Shown here: piece by piece, positions 31,771 through 44,160 of the stretch | Layout of the letters: the number at the start of each line of letters is the position of its first letter | Numbering within the stretch: the first letter of the stretch is position 1 | Assembly: GCA_038503035.1 (NCBI GenBank) | Contig: JAVSML010024360.1 | Span: 506,806 to 570,805, forward strand | Source of the DNA: Crocodylus rhombifer | Taxonomy: Eukaryota > Chordata > Crocodylia > Crocodylidae | Length of the DNA: 64,000 nt | Direction of reading: 5' to 3' | The notes under the pieces: model-generated | The model's database searches: none | Told to the model about the DNA's origin: nothing | The model's input: only the letters and a program-made list of their open reading frames with translations | Translations under genes and position numbers: made by a program

Positions 31771-33465
31771 TCTCCCTGGTAAGTGGGGATTATTTCCCCC
31801 TCCCCTCTGCCTTATGCAGACACCTCAGCATTAGCTAGCAGACCACATGCTGGATACAGTCTGTGCTGTGGGAGATGACCAAGTCAGGCAGGCTTTTTGG
31901 AGCTAATCAACAGTGTGCCCGTCTGGCCTCGAACATCCGGTCAAGTGCTGCTTGGGCCTGGATGTTCGGTGGTGTTTGTCCGTCCCTGATGTTCTGCCGA
32001 GTGGGTGTCTCCTTCTGGTTTAGCCTTTCCCCAATCTCTCCTGTCATGACTTCAGATCTTGTTCCAGTGGTGGGTGTCTGACTACCGGAGGTCTCTCGAC
32101 TATGAGACGTCTGTTTGGTGATCTTCTGCAAGGCTCCACCTCCCCTCTATCTTGCCCTTACACCCTGCCTTGATGGGCTCCAGATGACCTTCGGCCAGTT
32201 CCCCAACTGTTGAGGCTCCGCGTACGCTTGCAAAGACAGGCTATAGGTCTGCCAGACCAATCCTAACTCCACCCACCGTGCCTCACAGCTGTCTAGCCTC
32301 GCCTGAGGCTGTAAACCCCCTTTAGGTTTAAACAGCACTTGGGTTCCATATACCTTGCCCTGCAACCCCTCCAAAAGTGGGAAACATAAAAAAAAAAAAA
32401 AATACCCACAACAGAGAAATGCAAAGATACTAAGAGAAGCCCTCTGCCCCCTTTATTGCCTGCTCCCACGGCCTGCTCTACAACAACAGGCCCCAGGAGC
32501 CTGAGGCCCCTAGCTAGCCCTAAACTGCATCTGGGCTAGACTGCAGACTACTGCGTCTTCTCCACTCTTCGCCCAGCCTGTGAGTTTGCTGGACCCTCGG
32601 TGGTCCTTCTTGGTATGCCTTCCCAACGTCCCCCATCAGGGCGGCTCTATACCACTGGGACCCATCTTCCACAGCCCCTCACGCTGCTTATGCCCTTTGT
32701 CCCCCATCTGGGGCACCTCTTTGAGCCCTCCTGAGCCAACAGTAGTCCCACCTGGTCTGGCTTTTTGGCATCTGCTGGCCCCTCCAGCTGTTCGGTGGCA
32801 ACCCCGGGCTTCAAGCTCCTCCTGCTCTTCTCGGTCTTCTAATCTGGGTCCCCAGTCTGGAGGAGGTGCCTCTGATCTCTCGCCGGCAGCGTCTTTCCCG
32901 TGGCGGGCTCCACTGCATCCTCCCGTGCTGTGACAGGCAGTTTCCCACACTTTTCCCACCTATGGGGGATCCAGAAGACACTTCCCTGCTGGTGTTCCTG
33001 TGGGTCTCTCTCCCCCCTCTTTGCCAGCTGCTCCTTTTATCCCTCCTGACCAGCTCCCGCAGCTGCCTTTATCAGCTGGCTGCAGCTGTATAAAGATGCT
33101 GCTAACGTCCCTATCTCTGGCTCCACTGCGGATCCTGCAATAAAAGTTTTTATTTTCTTTTTTTTTTTACTTTTGTTTTCTCCTGAGGGTTCCTGCCCTC
33201 GGGGCTTCCCCTTGGCTCTTTGGGGTCTTCCCCTTTGTTCCTCCCCATGACAAACAGGTAGCTTAATGTCCTTCCTTGGAAAAGCTGCTTAAGAAGAGCT
33301 GTTTGCTTCCTCCCTCCCCGTCACCACTCCCTGCTAAGCAGGAATTCCCCCCTCCCCTCTGCCTTGCTGAGAGGTGTCCGTGTATTAGCTAGCAGACCAC
33401 ATGCCAGCTATGGTCCATGCTGAACCAACAGGTAGAATCAACAGTTAGCTGGCAATGTCCCTCTG
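31771..33465 (+). repeat. Local direct duplication, first unit split by the LTR at 31914-33252
   Basis: Unit 1 (31771-31913 plus 33258-33280) and unit 2 (33327-33465) share ctccctgSYaag, ccccctcccctctgcctt, ttagctagcagaccacatgc and aatcaacagKtagct...aatgtcc. Without the LTR the spacing would be about 210 bp. Unit 2 therefore preserves the uninterrupted form of the LTR insertion site (aacag at 33440-33444). Confidence 0.7.
31914..33252 (-). mobile_element. Solo LTR (1339 bp) with perfect AACAG target duplication
   Basis: The ends are TGTGCCCG...CCATGACA on the plus strand (TG...CA), with aacag at 31909-31913 and 33253-33257. Orientation is inferred as minus. On that strand there is a TATA-like ggataaaagg near 33030, a polyadenylation-type aataaa (plus tttatt) near 32450 and a T-rich tract beyond it. 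The terminal TGTGCCCG is shared with the LTR at 45883-46733. There is no gag, pol or env, so this is a recombination product of a retrovirus-like element. Frames of about 110-117 codons inside it are not retroviral. Confidence 0.85.
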
Positions 33466-36400
33466 TTCTTTTCTTAATGGGGTGATAAACACTGTTACAA
33501 ATTCCCTGTTGGGCTAATCAGAGTGTCCTGCCAGAACCTGGCCACATCCCCCCTCAGCTCAGTTCTGTGCAAGGGGAGGGAGGGCTGCTCTAGTGCCACC
33601 CAGTTTTTAGCCTGTGCTACTGCAAGCATGTGCCTGCATGTCTGGGATGTCTGTTCAGTTACAAAATGATTCAGCCTAACCAGGTTAGACTAAGCTGCAA
33701 AGATTGAATCAATTCAGGCTCAGGCTTTTTGAATGTCTGTCCCTAGCCCCTGTGTCAGCTGGTATGCATTGAGTATCCTATCCCCAGTTACCTAGCTGCA
33801 GTCTGATTATGTGTGCATACCTTGCATATCTTCATGAGGGTGCTGAGTCATCAGTCAAGGACAGGATCTGAGATTGCAGGTATATGTTCCCTTATTGCTT
33901 ATTTCATGGTTTGAGAGTCACTTTTCTGACTTTCCCAGAGGGCAGCCTTAATATTGCATTAAACACTTTAAAGTGAATCCAGTTTAACACCTAAATTTAT
34001 AAAGTTCATCTGGATAACTTTAAATATTAAAGGTACCATAAAAAACACCCATTCTATTAAAGTAACAACAAGATGTACACACATACCTTGCTGTAATTAA
34101 TAGTCAATTTGAAACAAGGATTTTTCCTTTCACCAACAGTAAAATTTAATGTTTAATGATGTAAACGTTCTGCAGTCCATCATGAAGCAATTTGCCTTTA
34201 TTCATCATCTCTGACTTAGTGTAAGTCTCCCAAGCCATTCCAAACAATTTTCTATTCTCTCTTGGAACATTTAGCAAATGTAGCCTGCAGAGGTTGTTAC
34301 TGTAGTCAGAATATATATTTTTGTCCTTTCACAGCACTGTTCCTACTGTTCTCCAGAGACTAAATTCTACTGCAAGGAAACAAAATAATTACTGGCAAAT
34401 AGGCATTTGAGCTTTACATGTAGGTGCAGTTAATGTTTCTTCAATTACAATTAGGTACAACATCCACATTTTTACTATTGAAGAAATTCTTCACATTGCT
34501 GCAATTCACTGACTTTGGTCTAACTATTAATATCCTGTTTGGATGAATGAACAATAAGGATATGAAGGCTGGTGTTAATCAGTATAGCACCTTTGATTTC
34601 AAAGTAACCTTGCTGCTTTAAACTACCTAGGAATCTGGTCCATAAATGGTGGTAGAAAATTTAAACAGAATCAAAAAGAAGGAAACTTGAAATAAAAAAG
34701 ATAGTAAAAAAAATATATACACGTACTTTTAAACATTAAAGAGGGAACAAAAATACAAGAAGAAAGGACATTTGCTTCCTTATCTCTCTTTTATTCATAC
34801 TAATGTCATATACAAAGATTTAATTGGCATGAATTGGGATACTGGCAGATATGTGAACAAGTTTGGAGGATAGCACTAAAATAAACACTGTTAAAATACC
34901 TAAAAATAATCAAAATTGCTGTTCTAGACTGAAAATTATCACAAGAGATTCAAGAACTTTGAGAGTCCTTTTACTATGCTCTAATCAAAGCAAATTCAAT
35001 AATTCTGTCTAGTAGACCAATCATCAGTTCTTCCCATGCTCATCACCATGATTTAATTTTATTTATCAACATCAAATATTTTGTAGAGTAAATACAGGTA
35101 AAGGTGTCCTGTTTACAGGCTATTGAGGCCCATGGGAGCAGCAGAGGCAAGGTTCCACTGTCTTTAACCTGAGCACAAGGAGGAGGTGATGTGGTCAGCA
35201 CTGCACTCCTGTAGAGTACATACTATGTTTTTTCAATAGAAGTAATTAATACAGTATTAAAATGACTAACATGAGATACCCAGTATCTTGCGAACATGCA
35301 AATTAAAAGTGAGTGTGAGTTATCATTGGATAGTGGAAATTTTTTCTTTCTAACAGTACCCTTAGTTTCTAGGCATATAAGGAGGAGATGAAATGGGCTT
35401 TAAACATATATTTCTACATGTAGAAAAGCTGCCAGTGACTAGTACACTGAAACTTGCTTGTTTTCTGCCTTGGGCTATGTAAATTTTGGAGGAAAAAAAA
35501 TGACATTTAGTAGGGAAAAGGAAGAAACATTTCTCTGGAAGTTTAATTTTTAAAGTGATAGCTGTTTGAAGGTGCTCTGATGTTTAGAATAACCAGAGGA
35601 ATCAATGGGCAGAGAACAGGTCAAGTGACCTGCTAAGTTTGCATTAAATTTATCCTATTATCTGCCTAAGTTATATAAGTATGAATATGTGTGTATATAA
35701 TTTGCCTGAGAAAATTATGTTCTTGCTAGAATTTCTTTTTCTTTGAAAAGATGCACATTTGGGAATGACTCATTTGAGGTTTATTTCGTGGTGCTATACT
35801 TAGTGTCCACACAGTGGGAAAAAGTTTCAGTTACTGTTACTCTCTGATATCTTAAAGAATCATTTAGTTATACATCTTTAGCCTCAGCCTTGATAAACAT
35901 GCTCCCTACTTAAACTGCATTACTGTGGCAGGATTAATTTTTTGGGAGAGAGGGGATTAAAAAAACAGATTGACTTTTGAAGCAGAGATGAAGGGCAAGA
36001 TTGAAACATAAATCTAAGGTCACGGTGAAATAAAAAGCAAAATACAAGGTTGATAAATGATCTTATTAACTGTGTTACCCACCATACAAATTGTTATGTA
36101 TACATGGAAACAGAAAAGCTTAGGTAAGGGAGGTGGACCCTGGGAAGATGGGGGAGTTTCATATTGTATGAGACTTTTTGAGCATATGCTTACATGAAAT
36201 GAAACATGTACATTTGTGATTTAACTATGATTTGTAATTTAACTGTGAAGCTAGTAGATTGGTATAAAAAGACCAGTAAAAGTTTGTGAATGGAAATGAC
36301 TACTCAGAGGAACATTTCTTGAGTAACTAGGCCCAGAAAGATTAGTCTGGTAGATTAGGGTGAAGAGTGTGCACAAAATGACATTTATTATTCTCCAAGG

Positions 36401-36846
36401 AGCTGTGAAACAGGATAAAACAAGAGATGAGACCTAGAGTTTTAAGTTTTATCTCTGCTCCTGCTTGTAAAATGGCAGTATTGTGTAGTGAATACTTCTT
36501 CCTGAAACTTGGGAAACTGTTCAGCTGGAATGTTAGTTAGAGATGGGGTAAGGGAAGGAAGGGAGACAGAGAGCTTTACAGGCCTGATTTAGTGATTGTC
36601 ATCAAAAGTAGATTCAGATGAACTACACGGCCACTTTAGCCCAAATAATGTCGTTGTTTTTTCTTTTTCTTTTTAGTTTCCTCACATCCTCTCAAAATGT
36701 GCTTTAAAGGTGAAAAGTACTTTGCTCCTCTCAATCATTTGATGCAGGTTAAAGTTGGGAAGAGGAAATTCACTCCCCTTCCTCAACAGCCAGTGGGAAG
36801 CATGTGGAACCGCATCATTCCCTATTGTCAGGGCCATTATTTCAGC
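33466..36846. other. Unannotated AT-rich stretch
   Basis: There is no recognised gene or element apart from a possible element end near 33690-33745. Long AT-rich runs and no open frame with motifs fit intron or intergenic DNA. Confidence 0.55.
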
Positions 36847-37170
36847 CAGGACTGACCAACTTGTAAGCTCCTGGATCTGCACCCAGGGTTGCACCAGTGT
36901 GGGGGATCTCATGCTGCAGTAGTGGGGGCCACAGAACTTCAGGCTGCATGCCACGCAGACAGTTGCCATACTGCACACCCTCAGCTCCCTCTGCCATGTG
37001 GCACTGCACCGCCCTATCTCCTGGGGTGGGCACAGAAAGTGGAAGTCAAAGGAGAGGAGAGTCTGTGGACTCTGGCTCCAATTGCCACCAGATTGATGGG
37101 GGGAGCAGTGGCTGGTGGGAGTCTGGGGACTGCAACTTAACGCCTATAGGCTGCCAGTTGGAAAGCCCTG
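36847..37170. mobile_element. Possible hAT-type MITE (324 bp)
   Basis: The left end caggactgaccaactt and right end ccagttggaaagccctg form an imperfect inverted repeat of the CAGGGCTTTCCAACTGG kind that hAT elements use. The interior is GC-richer than the flanks. The flanking 8-mers (atttcagc and acctagtc) do not match, so no target duplication supports it. Confidence 0.5.
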
Positions 37171-40100
37171 ACCTAGTCTCTCCTCTTTAGCTGTCCTGTA
37201 AATGTGTCTGCACAGCAATGACTGTGGCTCATACAGAGCTATTTGAGCTGACTTGGATACTTATAGCAGCAAAGCTTCACCAACATGGAACTCAGTGCAG
37301 ACTAATAGCTCAAGGGTTTGTGGGTGTGTTTTGCAGCTTGTGTTGAACTTTGTGCTACTGTAGCTACAGTGTCTTGTTACTTGCACTACTGAGACAGTGG
37401 CTTTGTACACAGGTTCAAATAATTTGAGAGAACTCGCCCAGGTTTGGTCTCCTGGTAGAAAAACTTGCCTAGAGCTGCATGTATAGACATTCAAATGCGG
37501 AGGCCCTGAAGAATGGAGAGTTTGCAGTGCTGATACTCTGCAGCCAGAGGGGCTTCTGTGCACCCATCCCAGTGAGCCCCACAGGCTCCTTTAGTCTGCC
37601 TGGTAATAGATGGCCTCAGTGCATAGGGTATCCCTGACTGGCTTACCCAGACTGCCCGTGGTCAGCCTGTGTTTCACTGCAGCACAATGTGAGCATTGTA
37701 AAGGGGGTATGTTCTTCTTCCGGCTGAAGCAGCAGCATGCTGTGAGTCACACACTGTCTCCCTGGGTGGGGGGTGCAAGAGGATTATGTGCTCTTCTAAG
37801 AGAAGCCACACATATTCACTCTCCTGGGAGTGATTTAACTCTTATTGTTCCTAGGTTATTTTTCTCCTGGAACAGCCATTTTTACTCTGAGAGGAAAAGC
37901 CTGAACATCTACACACTCATAGTTTCTCCTGAAAGATCAGTGACTCTCCCAGGCTGTCTGTGAAAGACCAGTGTCTCCACAGTGAGGCTACATTCATCTA
38001 CATGGCCAGCACTGAAAGTAGTGTAGTCCGTGTAGCTCAGTGTCTCATGTGTGACCTGCCAAGACCACCAGATTTGCTCAAATGGTGAAGCTAGGATGCC
38101 TTACCATGTCTTCTCCCAATATCATCTATGTCACCTTCTGTGAAGCCAGTATTGTAAGACCAGCTTTCACATGAGTGAGCTTCTGCAGAATGGGTGGAGA
38201 GGCCCAATTGCATAGCTGGTTACCTGTGGATATCTCCTCTGTAGCCCAAGTGCAGTGTTTTGAGGTTGAGGATCTTGCATTGTCAAGTTTCAGCAGAGTA
38301 AATTTTGACCAAATGGTTTAACATTCCTGGGTTCATTTTTCTATGTTGAGCAGCAGAATCTGGGTGCCATTAAATTCTATTCTTTACAGTCAATCTCTCT
38401 CATGTGCTCACTCTCTGTCTCTCATTTTTGGGGTCCATGCATTTTTCTGTTTTGTATTCTTCATGCATATACTTAAAGAGTTGGCCTAATGCTGTTTTCT
38501 TCCTCTAAGGTCAGGAAACTGCATAACAATTAATTTAACATCATTTTGTGGAAACGGTCAGAGGCAAATATTTCAGGAATCTAATACAAAGCTAGAATAG
38601 GCAAAAGAGATGGGAGTGAGATCTCTCTCATCTTTTCTTTAAGAAAATGTTTAATGAAGTGCCACATCAGAAGCTAACACTTCAATGTTAAGAAATGTAA
38701 GTGTATTGGTGCTTAGGGGATTCTTCCTCGTTGAGTGTAATGAGGAGTTACAGCTCAGTTGCAGAAAAGGGAAATTAAAAAAAAGAAACAAACCAAAAAA
38801 TAGTAGTAACTTTAATTTTATCCTGGTCTAGGATAGAAACAAGGTAATCAGTTTTTTCTCTCCACCAGCATACTCCAGTTGCAGTGGAAAAAAAAACAAA
38901 AACCCAGTGGATTTATGTCCTTCTGTTCTCATATACGCCTGTGTCCAAACCCACAAGTTTTCCCCACAAGGAAAGATCACATTACTGTACCCTTCATCCT
39001 GGATTTCACAGTAGATAAATCATTTTGCTTTCTACTGAAATGCACCAAACCCTGGGGTGGAGAATCTCAGCATTTCTAATAGTGCAAATCTACCCTGTCT
39101 TCATTTTTAACAGTGCATAATAAGCTAATGGATAGATTCAGTCTTGGCTTAAACGGATGCAACCTCCAGAGTTAAGTTACACTTAAGATGAAAATTTCTC
39201 ACCAAAGACAGCTAAGGAAATTTCTCTGGAAAAGTAATACTGAGTAGCAGTTACAATCTTGCATAACTGCCCATAAACAGGCTGGTACAGTTCATGAAGT
39301 CATACCTGCTTACACCAAAGCTGAATTTTTCCTAGCTGTTTAGAGCAGAAAGTGAAGATTACAAGATGCTAGGTAGGCCTCCAGGGGATGCAAGCCCATT
39401 GTTTTGAATAACATGAAGTCAATGAATATCAACCGAGTATTCAGAAAGGTATCTTTCTGAAACTACAAATGGAATTATGCAAAAGTGAATGATCTCATGT
39501 GGCATTTTTGCCAGGATGCTGAAGCTAGGACATGCTCTTTCTTGCAGAAGGAGATATACAGTCATTGATAATCACCATTAGCCAGGATTTCTGCTTAATA
39601 TGGAGCAGAGTAAATGTTGCAGAAAAATGCACCAGATTTGGTAAATGCTTTCAAACCTAATAAATATTTAGAAAAATAAAGGATTCAAGATGGCAACAAA
39701 ATAGCCATTTAGTCCTCTAATACTTTAAAATAATAGCCTAGCCCCTGAGAATTGATTGATATTTATTGTATTAACTTTCATCATGAAGTACTCATTTGGT
39801 GTTTATCTTCTCATTACTCCTTGAATATCCAGTGTACTTCCAACCCTTGTGTAGCCGTAAGTTCCCTATAAAATGATAGTACTGTATGAAAAATTGCCTG
39901 TTTCACAGCTTTGGAACATACTTCTAGTTGATGGTGCTGGCTAATGCTCACAGCTGAGATCAAAATGTGGATTAGTTATTTAAATAAATGGTGCACCTTC
40001 TCAGATACTATATGTTGCTTGGGTTGTCCATGATGGTCAGTAGCTGGGTCATGACTGCCTCCTTTCTGTGCCCTTGTTTCTTGTACATTGACTTTCCCGT

Positions 40101-40206
40101 CTTGTTGTTTGCATACCTAAGTAAGGATGTCCTGGATTTAACTAAAAATCTCTGATATGCTTCTGTTGCTGGGGTCTGTATTCATACGAGGGGCTGATCT
40201 TGATTA
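37171..40206. other. Unannotated stretch
   Basis: No gene or repeat is recognised. Open frames of up to 117 codons on either strand (for example 37610-37963) carry no motif, no signal peptide that I trust and no splice-site-bounded exon that I can support. Confidence 0.5.
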
Positions 40207-40316
40207 AGGCTTTTAAACTGGAGGACACAAGACGATGCAACCATGTCGAGGGGGGTAAGAAGGTCAAGAGTATCCTGCTTTTTGCCAATATTATGGAAAA
40301 GATTGAGAACCTCTGG
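40207..40316. mobile_element. Possible small hAT-type MITE
   Basis: The left end aggcttttaaactgg and right end gattgagaacctctgg resemble an eroded CAGNGGTTYTNAACC inverted repeat. The flanks cttgatta and ccttgatg share ttgat but are offset, so the target duplication is uncertain. Confidence 0.35.
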
Positions 40317-40529
40317 CCTTGATGGTTTACTTAGATCTTATTGTTCTCTGACTCCTGTTATTCTTTATGCAATGTGTATTAAAACTAGTAACATACAAGG
40401 CACTGCAAACAAATGGAACTGAGTCCGTGGTTCCTTTTGACCAAAACCGGAACACTTTCATTTCCAGGGGCTTGTATTTAAAGTCAAGGAGTGTAGGGCT
40501 GTAGTCCAAAGGAGAGTGATGGTGATTAA
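40317..40529. other. Unannotated stretch
   Basis: Nothing recognised. The minus-strand frame of 118 codons overlaps the next repeat and has no motif. Confidence 0.45.
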
Positions 40530-40770
40530 TGCTGCTCATGGCACAACCCTTTATACTTGTAGCCCATTGGTTAGGGCACTCATTTATGGTAGGGGAGAAC
40601 CACGCTTCTCCCTGAGCCAGACAGCTAAGGGATAGGCTGGAAGATGAGAGAACTTCATTCACATCCCTGCTGTGACTTGGCACAGAAATTATTTGAACTT
40701 GAGTGGCTCATCTCCCAGGTGAGTGTCCTAATAGCTACCAGACTCTGCAGAGTCATTTTTTCTGGCTCCG
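40530..40770. repeat. Palindromic element with tRNA-like ends, copy 1
   Basis: The left part has tagcccattggttagggcac followed by tca. The right part has tgagtgtcctaatagctacc, its imperfect inverted copy. The ggttagggcactca phrase resembles an RNA polymerase III A-box region, and inverted tRNA-like ends of this type recur at 57572-57725. I know no product. It is probably an old interspersed repeat. Confidence 0.5.
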
Positions 40771-42618
40771 AAAATAGCTAAGTAATCTGCAAACTGTAAC
40801 AGTGTCAACAGGAGAGACTGGAATCCTATATCATGATGGGTAGGATACTCCCCTGTAGGGAAGGGCAAGATCAGTTCAAATATGACCAGGCAGGTGGCAG
40901 GCTGGAACCTAGGGCTCAGTCATATTCAAAATATTTTGTCATTTGTATTTCCACTGAAACTATTGATTCAACCTGAATATTGCACAAGTCTACACACTTA
41001 TGCTTGCCTTGCATGCAACCATGCTGTGCTTTATTGATATCAGTCTGACTTTTGGGATCCATCCTTAGGCTGAACTCAGTTTTAACACAATGATAAATTT
41101 CGAATGAGAGGGGCTCACAAGATCAAACTGTGAAATCCTATCACAAGTGACTAACCTTTTACTTTGAAATTTACACTCCCCAGTTCATTTCCTGTTGATT
41201 TTTTTGCCTTGAATTAAAATGTGAAAAATGCTGCCTCCACAGTCTGTAGCTTTTGAGAGGGAGAATGTGGTGAATATTGGAGATGGTTAATGCTCTCTGG
41301 CTCCCTCAACATTTTAGCAGTGCAAAAATAGTAAATCACCATATGTAGTATTAGTACATCTTTAAAACACAAAACCTATGCTAAAGCTTTTGCTTTGCTT
41401 GGAATTTTAGCTGTAACCCCCCAGCTTTATATCAATGTTATTAGCATATGTAAGTACTAAATTCTTTAGTGTCTTGCTGCACATCATGCTATTATTGGAT
41501 AATATAAGATCTAAACTTCTTTCTATTAGATTTATCTGAGTTTACACGTAACAGGTAATAATTAGACTCCTTTTCCCAGCATTCCTTACATAACTGCCTT
41601 AGTGTAGCTAAATATCAACCCACATTTAAATTGGTGCACATTGTATTAGTGAAAGCAATCTAGATGTTCCTTTACACCCATATTTAATGTATAAGTATAT
41701 ATGCCTGGAAGCCTCAGGGTTCCTTCACCGAAACAAACCCAAAACATAATTTATAATAACCGGGGCAACAAACGTAATTAGATCCCTGAATGGTCTAAAA
41801 ACTCTGACAAGCATCACAAAATTGAACATTGCAAGCCAGCAAAATGAAAGAAAGTAGGGAAATGAAGGCTTGCTTCTACCTTGAAGGATGCCATGGAGTT
41901 GTTCGAGGTTAGGGGAAAGAGTTCCACTGCCTTGAGCCTTTGTTAGGGAAACCTTGTTTTTCATTTATTCAAGAATTCTCCATCAGATGATTTGTTGTTT
42001 GAGCCATGCCAAACTCAATTATTACGCTGGGACGTGGAGCAACTGCTGAATCAAAAACAAAAAAGACCTTTGGTTCTCTAGGGCTTCATCCTGTTCCAAT
42101 TTCAATGAGTGAAATTTTGCATTGACTTCAATAGTAGGATTATGTTTGCATTTTTTTCTTGCCAGCTTCAAAACATTCCTAAGTAAAACTTGTTTCTGGG
42201 AGGTGCTGAAAACTCTCACTTTGGTTGTAATAATATAATTGCTAAGGGCCAGACTCTCCTACTTTCTTCCTATTGGTGACCAGGACCTTGACACCCTCCC
42301 CCCCCCGATAATCACAATGATTTGTTTGGCAGAATCTGATCTGATCCCAAGGTAATCTTCAAATAGTTCAGTAAGTACTTACAGTAAAAGTACTATCAAT
42401 TTATTCTTATGTATTGGCAAACTGATGCTTTTCCAAATAAGTCAGTATTGTTGGAAACAACCAGAATTTCTCTAGCCATTTGGCAAACTTTCTGTATAGA
42501 ATTTCTGATTCCTAAAACTAATATCAAATTAGCAACAAGTCTCCATCTATAACTGGAACTATAAAGTTTTTGCTAAAAGTGAATGAATGCTCTGCTTTTC
42601 ATTATTTTAAGTGCAAAT
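40771..42618. other. Unannotated AT-rich stretch
   Basis: There is no recognised gene or element. A C run sits near 42297-42306. Confidence 0.5.
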
Positions 42619-42822
42619 CCTGTATATTTGAGTTCTCAGATCTCTGCCACCTCTTCTGCCTCCTGAGCCTCCCTGGCCTGAGGCAGGACCCAGAGGTAAA
42701 GTCAGAGCTGAGCTGTTGCCTGCCTCAGGCCAGTGTTGAGATCTAAGATTACTCCCCACCCCCCATATTGTTTTGTGATGTGGTGGAATGTCATTTTGGA
42801 TTCAAGTATATATAATATGGTA
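42619..42822. mobile_element. Short terminal-inverted-repeat element, copy 3 of the family at 17763
   Basis: The left end tcctgtatatttgagttctc and right end ggattcaagtatatataata (then tggta) form an imperfect inverted repeat. The right end reads ttgaatccaaaatgacattc in reverse, the same sequence as the left end of the copy at 23709. The interior contains gcctgaggcagg, which pairs with cctgcctcaggc. The length is about 204 bp with no coding capacity. Confidence 0.55.
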
Positions 42823-43683
42823 TTCTATTCTGATAGCCTGTTGTTACTTCCATTGAAATCTATGGCAAAACTCCAATTAAACTTCCTTGGGATCAGAATC
42901 AAGTTTTAAAACTATAATAAATGGCTTATGTGACAGGGGTCATGTTCAGGCCTGGGTCCCAACCTTGGTCTACCCAATCTTTCTTGCTACAACTTTGCTA
43001 GTATAATAACTGATGATAAACGTGGGAGGCTGCCCGTTCTATGCCCCAATGCCGGGGGCACTATCCACGGCTCTGTACCTCTCCTACAATGTGGCTTATG
43101 CCTTATAGATTGTTACTATATTCCCAGCCTAAAGTTAGATCAAACCTAGTCCTCTGTCAGGCCTCTTGCATGCACACACTCATACTGCCCCCCTCTCCCT
43201 GGGGCCTCTTGCACTCTGCTCTCTCTCGCATGATACTGTGCCCCCTTCACTCTGCCCTGCTTCCTTGAGCGACCCTATAGGCCATCAGAGTTATCTGACT
43301 CATGCCTCAGGTGGCAACATGCAGCCTTTTGGGCCTCTCCCATGACCTTCATCTGGGTAGTGGCCAGCCAGTACACCAAACAGAGGGCTAACTTTGCCCT
43401 AGCCCCTCACCAGACTTCTTATACATACAAACATGATATTGGGGGAGGGGTTGGCCTGTGTGCTGCCCTTCTGGCCATCCTTCAGCCCTACTCAGCATAC
43501 CCCATGAGGCTGATCTTCAGGCTGTCCCTTCAGCAATACTCAACTCCTGAATTATGCACAGTCCTTCAGGCCTTAAAGTCTCCATTTACTCCATGCAGGC
43601 CCACCAAAATAATTTCCCTCCCAGGATCTTCACAACTTCCCCCTCTCTGGGGCCACACAACTATCCCCAACCTGGGGCCTCTA

Positions 43684-43805
43684 GGGTCTTACATCCCTGC
43701 AAGCTCAGGTGGCTGCAGCTGTGCCTGGACCCACTCCTCTACTGGGGTCTTATACCCCCTCGGGCTCAGGTGGCCATAGCCGTGCCTGGCCCTCTTACCC
43801 ACAGT
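43684..43805 (+). repeat. Two-unit tandem duplication (61-bp period) in LTR X copy 2
   Basis: Units beginning at 43684 and 43745 share gggtcttaYa, gctcaggtggcYRYAGCYGT and gcctggMcc. The substitutions between units show an old duplication. Confidence 0.7.
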
Positions 43806-44160
43806 GTTGTGGGGGCTAGGGTTATTAAGGTGCCGTGACCTGCCTTTCATCAAGGAGGTGAGCAGTCCTAGCATTTAAATGGGGCTGCTATGCCACTGGC
43901 AGTCCCTGCAGGCCTTCCTTCCCCAGCACAGTGCAGTTTCAGGTCATGCCAGGACCAGAAGCCATCCCCCTAGCTCCTGTTCTTACCACCAGGATGTTGC
44001 ATGAGCAATAGGGAAGCCAGGTGGTGTTGCTCCCTCAGCTACAATATTTTAACTGCTGCCTCTGCCTGGCTTGCCTTTGTTTCATAGTTTCTAGGGTCGG
44101 AAGGGACCTGAGTAGATCATCTAGTCCGACCCCCTACCATGGCAGGAAAGAGTACTGGGG

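Noticed and set aside
32384..32402. A run that could mark a processed pseudogene or SINE tail
   Set aside because: It lies inside the 1339-bp LTR, has no gene-like sequence beside it, and no separate target duplication.
36682..37190. Cys/His-containing frames suggestive of a zinc-binding exon
   Set aside because: They overlap the probable hAT MITE at 36847-37170. Cys spacing matches no finger, and frames exist on both strands.
43342..43779. 145-codon plus-strand frame
   Set aside because: It lies inside antisense LTR family X and is not preserved in the other copy.
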